NCBI RefSeq assembly: GCF_023898315.1
Contig: NC_064621.1
Location: forward strand, 125,525,521-125,589,520
DNA: 64,000 bases
Direction: 5' to 3'
Origin: Schistocerca nitens
Taxonomy: Eukaryota; Arthropoda; Insecta; Orthoptera; Acrididae
The position numbers and the translations under genes were made by a program. The notes under the pieces were generated by a model. The model saw only the letters and a list, made by a program, of their open reading frames with translations, did not search any database and had not been told where the DNA came from. This document shows positions 35,762 through 46,640 of the stretch, piece by piece (position 1 is the stretch's first letter; each line of letters starts with the position of its first letter).

Positions 35762-36045
35762 TATTCACAGTACACTCGTGAAATGGTCCTACGGGAAAAT
35801 TCCCACTTCCTCGCTACCTCGGAGATGGTGTGTCCCATGGCTCGTGCGCCGACTATAACACCACGTTCAGAGTCACTTAAATCTTGGTAACCTGTCATCG
35901 TGGCAGCAGTAACCGAGCTGAAACTACGCCAGACACTTGTTATCTTGTATAGGCGTTGCCGTCTGCAGCACCGTATTCTGCCTCTTTACAAATGTCCGTA
36001 CTTGAATATGCATGCATATACCTGTTTCTTTGTCGCTTCAGTGTA
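35707..36045 (-). pseudogene. Tc1-like N-terminal fragment
   Basis: Minus-strand 65-codon frame starting at 35898 (TGYQDLSDSERGVIVGARAM after Met) is the helix-turn-helix N-terminus of a Tc1-like transposase; EVARKWEFSRRTISRVY is the recognition helix region. The element is cut at 35707 where repeat D begins, and its terminal inverted repeat with gcttcagtg is at about 36043. Same family as 19860-22623 and 57124-58243. Confidence 0.8.
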
Positions 36046-36252
36046 TATTTTTTGTATAAAGTGTTTCAGTCATGGTGTGCGGTTTGCCTTTTTATTTTCC
36101 AAGTTTTCCCGATTCTTTATAAGGACTTATCTTGATGTGCATTGTTAGTTCTTCCAGTGGAATAAGTGGCATGTAACTGAAACACGAAAATTTCTAATTA
36201 GCTACGAACGGAGATCTTATCCCACAGCCGTAGTACTGTCTCGCTGTATGAT

Positions 36253-36316
36253 AGTTCTCGTGTGTGTGTGTGTGTGGGTGTGTGTGGGTGTGTGTGTGCG
36301 TGCGTGTGTGTATGTA
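36253..36316. repeat. GT-rich tract at Tc1-like insertion point
   Basis: Imperfect GT repeat corresponding to 22841-22870 of block A. The Tc1-like element inserted in a gtatgta variant at its end, which explains the extra in-frame CVCVCG-type codons upstream of the transposase. Confidence 0.8.
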
Positions 36317-37738
36317 CACTCCTGGAAATGGAAAAAAGAACACATTGACACCGGTGTGTCAGACCCACCATACTTGCTCCGGACACTGCGAGAGGGCTGT
36401 ACAAGCAATGATCACACGCACGGCACAGCGGACACACCAGGAACCGCGGTGTTGGCCGTCGAATGGCGCTAGCTGCGCAGCATTTGTGCACCGCCGCCGT
36501 CAGTGTCAGCCAGTTTGCCGTGGCATACGGAGCTCCATCGCAGTCTTTAACACTGGTAGCATGCCGCGACAGCGTGGACGTGAACCGTATGTGCAGTTGA
36601 CGGACTTTGAGCGAGGGCGTATAGTGGGCATGCGGGAGGCCGGGTGGACGTACCGCCGAATTGCTCAACACGTGGGGCGTGAGGTCTCCACAGTACATCG
36701 ATGTTGTCGCCAGTGGTCGGCGGAAGGTGCACGTGCCCGTCGACCTGGGACCGGACCGCAGCGACGCACGGATGCACGCCAAGACCGTAGGATCCTACGC
36801 AGTGCCGTAGGCGACCGCACCGCCACTTCCCAGCAAATTAGGGACACTGTTGCTCCTGGGGTATCGGCGAGGACCATTCGCAACCGTCTCCATGAAGCTG
36901 GGCTACGGTCCCGCACACCGTTAGGCCGTCTTCCGCTCACGCCCCAACATCGTGCAGCCCGCCTCCAGTGGTGTCGCGACAGGCGTGAATGGAGGGACGA
37001 ATGGAGACGTGTCGTCTTCAGCGATGAGAGTCGCTTCTGCCTTGGTGCCAATGATGGTCGTATGCGTGTTTGGCGCCGTGCAGGTGAGCGCCACAATCAG
37101 GACTGCATACGACCGAGGCACACAGGGCCAACACCCGGCATCATGGTGTGGGGAGCGATCTCCTACACTGGCCGTACACCACTGGTGATCGTCGAGGGGA
37201 CACTGAATAGTGCACGGTACATCCAAACCGTCATCGAACCCATCGTTCTACCATTCCTAGACCGGCAAGGGAACTTGCTGTTCCAACAGGACAATGCACG
37301 TCCGCATGTATCCCGTGCCACCCAACGTGCTCTAGAAGGTGTAAGTCAACTACCCTGGCCAGCAAGATCTCCGGATCTGTCCCCCATTGAGCATGTTTGG
37401 GACTGGATGAAGCGTCGTCTCACGCGGTCTGCACGTCCAGCACGAACGCTGGTCCAGCTGAGGCGCCAGGTGGAAATGGCATGGCACGCCGTTCCACAGG
37501 ACTACATCCAGCATCTCTACGATCGTCTCCATGGGAGAATAGCAGCCTGCATTGCTGCGAAAGGTGGATATACACTGTACTAGTGCCGACATTGTGCATG
37601 CTCTGTTGCCTGTGTCTATGTGCCTGTGGTTCTGTCAGTGTGATCATGTGATGTTTCTGACCCCAGGAATGTGTCAATAAAGTTTCCCCTTCCTGGGACA
37701 ATGAATTCACGGTGTTCTTATTTCAATTTCCAGGAGTG
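36317..37738 (+). mobile_element. Tc1-like transposon, copy 2, complete
   Basis: 1422 bp, TA at 36315-36316 and 37739-37740, same TIRs as copy 1 (cactcctggaaatgg / ccaggagtg). Absent from block A, so it arrived after the A/B duplication. Confidence 0.95.
36561..37583 (+). CDS. Tc1-like transposase, intact DDE triad
   Basis: 340 codons, open from MPRQRGREPY to KGGYTLY. It should cut and join the element's own TIRs at TA sites in the nucleus. Two helix-turn-helix units occupy roughly residues 10-60 and 80-125; the RNase-H-like core follows with Asp155 (FSDESRF), Asp244 (FQQDNARPH) and Glu277 (LSPIEHVW). The MVWGAISYTGR strand between the first two is present. Compared with copy 1 I see about half a dozen substitutions, including Asp155 (Gly in copy 1) and the HAVPQ/QGVPQ pair. 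With intact frame, TIRs and TA flanks it is a candidate active source, though expression cannot be judged. The GT-tract-derived extension upstream of Met36561 is not expected to be native. Confidence 0.92.
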   Translation: MPRQRGREPYVQLTDFERGRIVGMREAGWTYRRIAQHVGREVSTVHRCCRQWSAEGARARRPGTGPQRRTDARQDRRILRSAVGDRTATSQQIRDTVAPGVSARTIRNRLHEAGLRSRTPLGRLPLTPQHRAARLQWCRDRREWRDEWRRVVFSDESRFCLGANDGRMRVWRRAGERHNQDCIRPRHTGPTPGIMVWGAISYTGRTPLVIVEGTLNSARYIQTVIEPIVLPFLDRQGNLLFQQDNARPHVSRATQRALEGVSQLPWPARSPDLSPIEHVWDWMKRRLTRSARPARTLVQLRRQVEMAWHAVPQDYIQHLYDRLHGRIAACIAAKGGYTLY

Positions 37739-38064
37739 TATATTTGTACCGACTTCCTAACAGTGAAACGCTTACATAGAACAGGCATAAACAAACGGAA
37801 GCTTATCCCCGGTGTTTCATCATTACAGGCACAGACTAAATGGGCGACTTACAGTGAAACAAGCATATAATCCTTAAAAACATAGATATGAGAAACCAAT
37901 GGTTTCCCCAATATGACGTATGGATGAGCGCAGTCATGTCAGTGTTAGAAAACTCTTAATGTCTAAAGCAATGTTTATTTCCAAAACACTGCAACTGAAA
38001 CGTAAAATATATAGTGATAAACTGCTCTCGTTTGATTTGATCATTATTCAGGACAGCTAAGTAC

Positions 38065-38369
38065 TTGCAAACTGCGTTTAGACAACAGGCGTATTGGTCA
38101 TGCCTCGCCAATTCAGTTGCCTCCCAGGTCTCCTCATTTCAACGTGCTGAATGACTATTAATAATACTTGTTTTTTTTGGGGGGGGGCGGGGGGATGGAT
38201 GTTTAGAAACTTTGGCGTTTGCCAGTCCTGTTCAGTGCTTATGAACTCCGGGAAACTAGGAATGATGAGGAGACAGGTTGAAGCCTGCCTTCACTTGAAC
38301 CGTGGCAATTTGGAACAGTTATTGCAATGTGTTTGCTCTGAAATGCATATCGACAGTCTGGATTCCTGA
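38065..38369 (+). pseudogene. Tc1/mariner-superfamily transposase C-terminal relic (block B)
   Basis: Same relic as 23205-23500. RRQVEACLHLNRGNLEQLLQ near 38270-38330 is the C-terminal motif; the WPPRSPDL-type region upstream is further decayed. A G-run (about 38180-38194) expanded here. Confidence 0.55.
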
Positions 38370-39565
38370 CGTGCTCAGTCGTAATATGTTGTGAACATTT
38401 TTGGAAAGTGACTATCAACACCAGTCAGTTAATGTATAAAATGCACGTTTGACCGTCAGCTCCTTTTTATTTAAAACCCAAATATCGACCTCTTTCAGTC
38501 ACAGAACATCTTCACGGATTCCAAAGCCAAGACACAAGAAATACGTGCTATAGATAGGACATGTTACAAAATATTTTCCAACGAAGAACAAAATATAGCT
38601 GAATACTTACAGGGTTAAAACAGTTTAGTCCACAACATCACATCTGCAATTACTTAAATAATGGCGAAATCTCGTACGTAGAGCATTCCATGAATTACAG
38701 TACGATATGCAGAAGTTCGAATGCCACGAGTAAGCAGACCAGTACTGGAGTGACAAAGTGCTGCAATTGTACAAAATATTGAGGAATTAGTCAAAGATCT
38801 TTACAAAGTGTTTTCGTGGTTACAGTAACGAAACAATACTATAAGATATTAACTACATTTAGAGGAAAACCTCTTATGTAACTTATTAGCGTATGGACGT
38901 TGGGTGACATTTAAACTTATTTCTGCACAATGTATTTCAACTTGCTTTTATGTTATAGATACTATTTTCATTACGTTTATGAAATAATTGACGTTTGTTT
39001 ATGTAGATATCATGGAGTATATGCAATGATTATGCTACTGTTTAACATTAGGTTTTTATCACGATTTCTACCTTATATTGTAAGATCGATATTATTTTAT
39101 GTTTGAGGTAGCAAATTCGTCTTTCTGTTTACATGTGAATTTCTACCAAAGGTGTTCGTCAAAGATAGTCCTGTTCATTGCACTCAGTAAGATACTTATT
39201 ATCAATATATATCATCGAGATATTCTTGTACCACATGACGAAAATACTTTGTGCAGATCTTTAACTAATTCCTCAATGTTTTGTACAATTCTTGCACCTA
39301 TGCCTCTGATTCTCTCTTCAGTACGTTTCTGTTTACGCATGTTATTAGTATTTTTGCCTTCAAATGTCCTTTGTGCTATGCTGGAAGTCATGGCATGCTC
39401 TACATATGCGGCGTGGCCATTGTAACAGATGAAAGGTTGTTGCCTAAACTGTTTTAACCCTGTAAGGACTCATGTATATTTTGCACTTCCTCGGTGAAGA
39501 ATTTGTAACATTTCCTGTATACTACATGTATTTTTTGTACCTTTGAATAGGTACCTTTGAATAGG

Positions 39566-40979
39566 TCTTAAATGGCTACACAGGATAATTGAAATGGCCT
39601 GGGAGTCGGGAGAGGTTCCATCAGACTGGACAAAAGCAGTAATCACACCAATCTTTAAACATGGAAACAGAAAAGACTGAAACAACTACAGAGGTATCTC
39701 TTTAATCAGCGTTGTGGGTAAAATCTTCTCAGGTATTGTTGAAAGGAAAGTGCGAGTATTAGTTGAGGACCAATTGGATGAAAATCAGTGTGGGTTTAGG
39801 CCTCTTAGAGGTTGTCAGGACTAGATCTTTAGCTTACGGCAAATAATGGAGAAGTGTTATGAGTGGAACAGGGAATTGTATCTATGCTTTATAGATCTAG
39901 AAAAGGCATATGACCGGGTTCCTAGGAGGAAGTTATTGTCTGTTCTACAAGATTATGGAATAGGAGGCAAACTTTTGCAAGCAATTAAAGGTCTTTACAT
40001 GGATAGTCAGGCAGCAGTTAGAGTTGACGGTAAATTGAGTTCATGGTTCAGAGTAGTTTCAGGGGTAAGACAAGGCTGCAACCTGTCTCCACTGTTGTTA
40101 ATATTATTTATGGATCATATGTTGAAAACAATAGACTGGCTGGGTGAGATTAAGATATGTGAACACAAAATAAGCAGTCTTGCATATGCGGATGACTTAG
40201 TTGTGATGGCAGATTCGATTGAAAGTTTGCAAAGTAATATTTCAGAGCTAGATCAGAAATGTAAGGACTATGGTATGAAGATTAGCATCTCCAAAACGAA
40301 AGTAATGTCAGTGGGAAAGAAATATAAACGGATTAAGTGCCAAATAGGAGGAACAAAGTTAGAACAGGTGGACGGTTTCAAGTACTTAGGACGCATATTC
40401 TCACAGGACGGCAACATAGTGAAAGAACTGGAAGCGAGGTGTAGCAAAGCTAATGCAGTGAGCGCTCAGCTACGATCTACTCTGTTCTGCAAGAAGGAAG
40501 TCAGTACCAAGCCTAAGTTATCTGTGCACCGTTCAATCTTTCGACCAACTTTGTTGTACGGGAGCGAAAGCTGGGTGGATTCAGGTTACCTTATCGACAA
40601 GGCTGAGGTTACGGATATGAAAGTAGCTAGGATGATTGCAGGTACTAGTAGATGGGAACAATGGCAGGAGGGTGTCCACAATGAGGAAATCAAAGAAAAA
40701 CTGGGAATGAACTCTATAGATGTAGCAGTCAGGGCGATCAGGCTTAGATGGTGGGGTCATGTTACACGCATGGGAGAAGCAAGGTTACCCAAGAGACTCA
40801 TGGATTCAGCAGTAGAGGGTAGGAGGAGTCGGGGCAGACCGAGGAGAAGGTACCTGGATTCGGTTAAGAATTATTTTGAAGTAATAGGTTTAACATCAGA
40901 AGAGGCACCAATGTTAGCACTGAATAGGGGATCATGGAGGAACTGTATAAGGGGGGCTATGCTCCAGACTGAACGCTGA
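39566..40979 (+). pseudogene. RTE-type reverse transcriptase, partial
   Basis: The frame begins within the RT fingers (VPSDWTKAVITPIFK, NNYRGISLISVVGKI), has stops near 39680 and at 39822-39824 (TAG), then is open from 39846 to the natural stop at 40977-40979. RT landmarks in the open part are CFIDLEKAYDRVPR (residues about 14-27 of the 377), SGVRQGCNLSPLL, LAYADDLVVMADS with the catalytic YADD, and KYLGRIFSQDG. C-terminal features are IRLRWWGHVTRM and the basic RGRPRRRYLDSV. The endonuclease is missing. Fewer lesions than other LINEs here suggest it is fairly young. Confidence 0.88.
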
Positions 40980-41017
40980 AAGGCATAATCAGTCTTAAAT
41001 GATTATGATGATGATGA
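39566..41017 (+). mobile_element. RTE-type LINE, 5'-truncated
   Basis: 1452-bp insertion flanked by ttgaatagg at 39557-39565 and 41018-41026; block A has this site uninterrupted (tttggataggatcc near 25424). The 3' end is a short gatgatgatgat tail, the usual microsatellite-like end of RTE elements, instead of poly(A). The 14-mer gtacctttgaatag is tandemly doubled at the left junction. Confidence 0.85.
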
Positions 41018-43079
41018 TTGAATAGGATCCGTGAAGATGGTCTGTGACTGAAACCGGCAGCTGATGGCCAAACATGCATTTTATAGTCTAATACGTCTTA
41101 CCGGGAAAACATCCGCGCCCGGTGGACATCTTATCTTTCCCTTATCTTTCTGTATATATATGACCCGAACAATGTTAACTAACAGCTGTCTTCAAGTTTC
41201 TTTTAGCCCTGTGAACTTGATAAGGAAGCTTTGTTTGCTACATCTTTACGTTCTTTCTGATTTTGAAAGCTAGCTGAAAATTAATATGGTGAGTAAAAAC
41301 GTCCTACTTGGGTAATTTTGTGGCAACGATGTAAGGTACCGGACGGCGGTGTCACAGACAGTTTTGCACCCACCTATTATTCAGGCGAATCAGGTTTCGA
41401 GATTCCGTCTGGACGTGGTGGTTCAATTTACTTCATTTTGTACTTACTCAAAATCACTTCTGACGAGTAACAAAGTGGATTCATCGAGTCAGTCCTTGGC
41501 ACTTCCAGCCTTATCCATATTTTTCTAAGTTTTCCTCTCTAGTGGACTCGTTATCAATTTGACGCTTACCATCAGCTCTCCCATTAACCCTTCAGAATTT
41601 CCGAAAATCTATTGTCAACTGATAAGTAACAAATTATGGTATCTTAGAGTATAAAACCCCACCTGCAATAGTGGTAATGTTTACAGGTACTATGAGTTTT
41701 TTTATTGTTCTGACATGATCCGAAGTAACCGACAAAGCCGTTAGTCAACGATTCGTGTACCTAATAGAACATAATTGTATCTAGGGGAACAAGATATGAT
41801 CGCGCACATAATACTCAGTAAATACACAGCTATTTTCGGTAATGCTTACAAACTCTTTCTGCATAGTGCTATTATTTGTTGCATAATAACAGTGAATAAG
41901 ATTCTATCGCCACTGAAGTACAGCCACGCCAAGCACCCTCCGACATGACGTCTGCCAATATCCGGAATAAGGCTGTGTACAACATTTTTGTGGCATTAGT
42001 CACGTTATCAATTTGAGGTGTAATGTTGTGTAGGGCCAGAATAACTCTAGTTGGCATCCAGCTTTGAAACTTAGCATGAATATTTACTTTGTCTGTTAGC
42101 CCAGGTGAATATGGATGCATGACGTGATCAGGTGAATTTAAGATTCCCCAATTTCGGTGTCTAGGAAAAAGTAATGCTGTATCTATCAGACAGGAAAACT
42201 GCCACTAACAGAAGATAAACATCTGCTGGGCTGGGTGTGCGACTAGTGAAGTTTCTAATACTGCAGTTTTGCTGTGACCAGGAAGGTGACTGTCGCATTA
42301 TATTTTCAAACGAAATTTTTTATTGCAGGATGACCTGTACACAAGCTGATGCCTAGATTATGTGTGTGGCCGGTGCTTCAGTTCTAAGTCAGCGAAACTG
42401 GCGAATGATGTGGCATTTCTGTCATATTTCAGCTCAAGTTTTATCGTGTTTTATTATGTGGTACATATAAGCTTATGCTGCTCTAAATTGGCGAACAGGC
42501 AAGATTGGTAGACCTATCTCTACAGAAAGCCACAGACGGTCACGAAGCATGGGAAAGGTGGTATCAGTAGAAGCAGTGTCGTTCTGGAGCGTGTAGAGGG
42601 AGCGGTGATTTACCTACAAGGCTTGACGTAAAGAGCCATACTTTGATTACTTACATTTACTGTTTAAATGTTTGTCACGGATCCCAGCTATGCTGACGAC
42701 GTTGTCCACACTGACAGGTTTGTAATTATAATTCCAGTAACTTTAAATTAGTGCTAGAAGTGTAAATAAAATTATCAGTTAACGTTTTAAATCACGAGCA
42801 GAATGAGGTGGCCAACAATAAACGTACCTTGAGGGCCAGGCGCGAAACAGGCTAGCTCATTAGGCAGTTTGTAACTTGAACACCAGAGACTCGTGAGACG
42901 AGTGGATATTTTGTCTTATTCAAATTTTGTTTAAGTCCAAAAAAAAGGTTGGAAAAAGGTTGTAAGGAAGTCTAGCGTTCATATGCATGATGGCCACATG
43001 TTGTTACTATGCTTATTTCAGTTTATCAGAAGTAAGTAGAGTTCAAATGGGCCTCAACTAGGCAGTGTTCAAATGAGCC

Positions 43080-43382
43080 TTGGGAAACGTTTATAATAGG
43101 CAGTCGTCGATTAGTATCCCGGCAGGCAATACGTGTGCGCCTGTACGATTCTTAAGTTTGTGTGATAGTGAATTAATCCTTGAACTGCCTCGTAAAATAC
43201 ATTTATATGATACTGCACAGACATGGAAATCGTGTGAAGAGGTCTTGCGAACTGTTATGGTGTTCAATAAACGATCATTTGTATTCGAAATCTTTGATGA
43301 AGACATTGCCGCTGGTCTGACTTACAGGATTTTTTTCAGGCCGCAGTCATGTCGGAGATTTGATGTTTTACCAGATTCCTGA
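43080..43382 (+). CDS. Hypothetical 100-codon frame in repeat D (copy 2)
   Basis: Identical in translation, and as far as I can see in nucleotides, to 35459-35761. The same reservations apply: no known family, C-terminal 17 residues read through the Tc1-like fragment, and no expression signal that can be assigned. Confidence 0.2.
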   Translation: MGNVYNRQSSISIPAGNTCAPVRFLSLCDSELILELPRKIHLYDTAQTWKSCEEVLRTVMVFNKRSFVFEIFDEDIAAGLTYRIFFRPQSCRRFDVLPDS

Positions 43383-43620
43383 TATTCACAGTACACTCGT
43401 GAAATGGTCCTACGGGAAAATTCCCACTTCCTCGCTACCTCGGAGATGGTGTGTCCCATGGCTCGTGCGCCGACTATAACACCACGTTCAGAGTCACTTA
43501 AATCTTGGTAACCTGCCATCGTGGCAGCAGTAACCGAGCTGAAACTACGTCAGACACTTGTTATCTTGTATAGGCGTTGCCGTCTGCAGCACCGTATTCT
43601 GCCTCTTTACAAATGTCCGT
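43328..43620 (-). pseudogene. Tc1-like N-terminal fragment
   Basis: Second copy of the 35707 fragment; minus-strand frame starts at 43519 with MAGYQDLSDSERGVIVGARA. It keeps the helix-turn-helix but is cut on both sides, losing its TIR at 43620. Confidence 0.8.
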
Positions 43621-43624
43621 GTTT

Positions 43625-44205
43625 GCGCACACGAAGAAACAAGCGTTTTCGCGTGTCTCTTATGCTAACGCCAAGACTTGAGCTCTCATCGGACACTAAT
43701 ATGTGACGTAATTCTGTCTGACGCTTTTAAGACGGGAGGAGGGGTCTCTTGTTAAAAATTTTCTCTTTTTATGAGCTCTGGTTCGCTGGCGCGAGTTTCG
43801 GAGCTAATTATGTTGGTCGAGATGGAGGAATTAGGGACGCTAATAGGAAGGAGAACATTCCATTTGAGAGAGTGTTACAGTAACTTGGTATTTCAGTTCT
43901 GGAGAGTGCTGAAGTAATGAGGAGATTATGAGTAAAGCTGATGGCTTTCTGGAGAGAGAGAGCGTCGGAGAGCAGTTGGTGATCGTTCGAGATCGAAGAC
44001 GGCAGCTAAAAATGGCGGTCTTCTCGCTACTGTGTTAGGAGTTTAATGGAGTTTAATGTCGTGTGAAATTTAGAAACCCTGTGATCATATATAGAGTTTT
44101 GTCTCAGCCAAACTCATGATTATTAATTTTTCGTTTAAATTCTTTCGCGATTCGGGACTTAATGGTTTGTTACCGTGCATTCTAAGAGACCATTGACTTA
44201 CTGAT
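43625..44205. other. No feature recognised
   Basis: No gene, TIR or SINE boxes seen. Confidence 0.4.
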
Positions 44206-44408
44206 AGCCCGCATCTCGTGGTCGTGCGGTAGCGTTCTCGCTTCCCACGCCCGGGTTCCCGGGTTCGATTCCCGGCGGGGTCAGGGATTTTCTCTGCCTC
44301 GTGATGGCTGGGTGTTGTGTGATGTCCTTAGGTTAGTTAGGTTTAAGTAGTTCTAAGTTCTAGGGGACTCATGACCATAGATGTTAAGTCCCATAGTGCT
44401 CAGAGCCA
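44206..44408 (+). mobile_element. tRNA-derived SINE
   Basis: Plus-strand copy of the family at 30900-31105: gtggtcgtgcggtagcg, cgggttcgattcccgg, tail cagagccac. Flanked by cttactgat at 44197-44205 and 44409-44417. Confidence 0.88.
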
Positions 44409-44441
44409 CTTACTGATTAACTTATCTGTTAATTAATTAAC

Positions 44442-44605
44442 GTGTGTAAATCTTATGAGACCTAACTGCTAAGGTCACCAGTCCCTATGCTTACACACTA
44501 CTTAACCTAAATTATCCTAAGGACAAACACACACACCCATGCCCGAGGCAGGACACGAACCTCCGCCGGGACCAGCCGCACAGTCCATGACTGCTAACTT
44601 GTCTG
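44442..44605 (-). mobile_element. tRNA-derived SINE, second family
   Basis: Minus-strand head gcagtcatggactgtgcggc and a degenerate B box (gttcgtgtcctg); tail ggtctcataagatttacac. A possible imperfect duplication taactt(a/g)tctgtt lies at about 44418-44430 and 44607-44618. Confidence 0.6.
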
Positions 44606-45049
44606 TTGCATCGATTAATTCTGGTGCATGCAACCTCTAAGTAAGACCATGGATAACGTAATTATTTATGCCAAATCACGTGAAGTATATTTGGCCGTGG
44701 TCTTTGGAAATAACGCCTCTTTTCCACAGCGTTTCCCAGTACCTTGAGGGCACAATATTACCTGCCTATAATTAAAAGAATCTGAAACTTCTTTGTATTT
44801 CAGATCATTTTTCAATGAATTCTTTCATTGTGTACAGTTTGTTCCATCTTTGCAGATAGTTAAAAAATAAACGTGTATTAATCAAATTCCTCTGAACATC
44901 ATTTTAGTAACTGATTCATCCCATGTAATTTCAGTACCGGTTAACTGAGGCCATCAGTCATACATATATGTGGACATTGTTTTTCTATGACGATTAAGTG
45001 ATGCTTATTTCCTTCTAAAGATGTAGATATCTTTCGATTAGCCTGTAGT

Positions 45050-45421
45050 CAATAGGAAATATATTTGTTTTAGTCAGTGATGTTCAGGCATCTGGCGACA
45101 CTTGAACTGAATAATTAAAAAAGTCGAACAATGGCAGCTCTCGAGGCACCCTACGCCGTCCCTCCCCCTTGCCCTCCCCCCACCCACGCAGTAACAATCA
45201 GATTTCATCAGCTTATCCTGCCAGCAAAGTGATAGTCTTCTGTCAACATTATCCATCGATCAGACTGCTCTCCTTGTGCTTCACTGCCTCTGACTCAATC
45301 ACGATGTCATTGGCAAACCTTTCATTTTCTTCTCTCTGAAATTGAATTACATCGCCAAATTTCTTCTTGGTTTTCTTTACTGCTTGTTCAATGTACAGAT
45401 TGAAAAACATCGGACATAGCC

Positions 45422-45473
<52 letters not shown>

Positions 45474-46640
45474 GTCAGCCACTGCTCCTCTTTCAAATTC
45501 CCTCTTATAACTGCAATCTGGTTTCTGTACAACATTTAAATCATCTTTCAGTCCCTGTGTTATATGCCTTATACCCGAAGAATACAAAGACGGTATTCTT
45601 GTCAACATTATGAGAAGGTTTCGCTAAATATACAAATGCTGTAAATATAGGTTTAACTTATCTTCTAAGATAAGTCGTAGCGTCAGTAATACCTCACGTG
45701 CTTCTACATTTCTCCCGAATCCGTACTGATCTTCCCCGAAGTCGACTTCTACTAGTGTTTCCATTTGTCCGTAATTCGTGTCAGTATTTTGCAAGCGTTA
45801 CCTATTAAATTGATAATTCAGTAGGACTCGAACCTGTCAGCTCCTGCTTTCCTTGGAATTGGAATTATTACATTCTTCTGGGAGTCTGAGGGCATTTTGC
45901 CTGCTCCATGATTTTGAGGGACGTCGCCCACCCCAGGTGCCCCGTTTTGAGTGACGTTGTTCAGTGCTCTGTAAAGTTCTTTCTGCAGTATCATATTTCC
46001 CACCTTCTCTTCTTGCATAATATTGTCCTCGGTTCATTCCCCCTGAATAGCCGTTCCATCCTTCCACTTTCTGGCTTCCCCGCCACTCGCTTGCTTAGTA
46101 CTGGTATGTCATCTAAGCTTTTCATATTTATGCATCTGCTTCTCTCTTCTCAACAGGTCACTTTAATTTTCCTACAGGCGGTATCTATTTTTCCCATTCA
46201 CTTAAATTTCTCCCTTATATTTGTCGTCTACCAATTCTAACTTTGCTATTTGGCACTTCTTGTCAACCTCATTTTTAGATCCACGTACTCATTTCTCCTT
46301 GCTTCATTTACTACATTTTATATTTTTGCTCTTTTCCTCTGTTATATTCAATTCCTGTGCCTTATTCATGGATTTACGCTGGATTTCGTTTTCTGCCTGT
46401 TTGATTGCCACCTGTCTTCGCTATTTCATTTCTTAAGGTTACCCATTCTACTACTGTATTCCTTACACCTGTTGTAGTCCATTGTTGCCTAATGTTCCCT
46501 TTGAAACCCTCAATTACCTCTGGTACTTTCAATTTATCCAAGCCATACCTCATTAATAGCCTAACTTTTTGCAACTTATTCAGTTTTAATCTGCAGTCCA
46601 TACCAACAAATTATGGTCAGAGTCCATAGAGATACATGTA
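45050..46640 (-). pseudogene. Decayed RTE-type LINE (endonuclease end to RT)
   Basis: Minus strand, high to low coordinates: near 46600-46625 the endonuclease end SDHNLLV, then DCRLKLNKLQKVRLLMRYGL; near 45840-46000 KNVIIPIPRKAGADRFESY, the RT fingers start, then INLIGNACKILTRI and a GEDQYGF-like piece near 45730; near 45290-45410 MFFNLYIEQAVKKTKKKFGD and RFANDIVIESE, a degenerate FADDI catalytic box with Asp to Asn. Stops and shifts are frequent and one region near 45425-45470 is replaced by a CT tract. Same family as 226-1320. Confidence 0.7.
45429..45470. repeat. (CT)21 microsatellite
   Basis: Forty-two bases of CT within the decayed LINE. Confidence 0.95.

Larger units (their letters stand above)
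34028..36000. repeat. Direct repeat D, copy 1
   Basis: Starts aacagtgataaagttctatc and matches 41886-43620. The two copies are nearly identical from about 34370 to 36000 but visibly more diverged in the first 200 bp. Copy 1 has an extra SINE (34608-34839). Both copies run into the same truncated Tc1-like fragment. The starts are about 7.86 kb apart. Confidence 0.9.
38434..41085. mobile_element. Foldback element, copy B
   Basis: Left arm about 38434-38850, right arm about 39185-39556 continued at 41027-41085; the right arm is split by a LINE. The terminal motif gtgaagatgg...gaaaccgg is at 41031-41054. A short deletion after gaaaccgg distinguishes it from copy A. Its centre (about 38850-39185) has no Penelope insert and so shows the empty site of 24123-24866. 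Confidence 0.6.
36041..41884. repeat. Repeat block B (paralogue of block A)
   Basis: Colinear with 22624-26350. It contains two insertions missing from A (Tc1-like 36317-37738 and LINE 39566-41017) and lacks A's Penelope remnant. Bounded at the right by repeat D copy 2. Confidence 0.8.
41886..43620. repeat. Direct repeat D, copy 2
   Basis: Matches 34028-36000 without the SINE. Ends at about 43620 where sequence changes to unrelated DNA (tttgcgcacacgaagaaaca). Confidence 0.9.

Noticed and set aside
36264-36560. N-terminal extension of the copy 2 transposase with CVCVCG-type residues
   Set aside because: Encoded by the GT microsatellite and the TIR/5' UTR; copy 1 has different upstream sequence, so it is not native protein.
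44206-44300. Possible functional tRNA gene
   Set aside because: Promoter-like boxes are present but the flanks do not form an acceptor stem and a SINE body follows.
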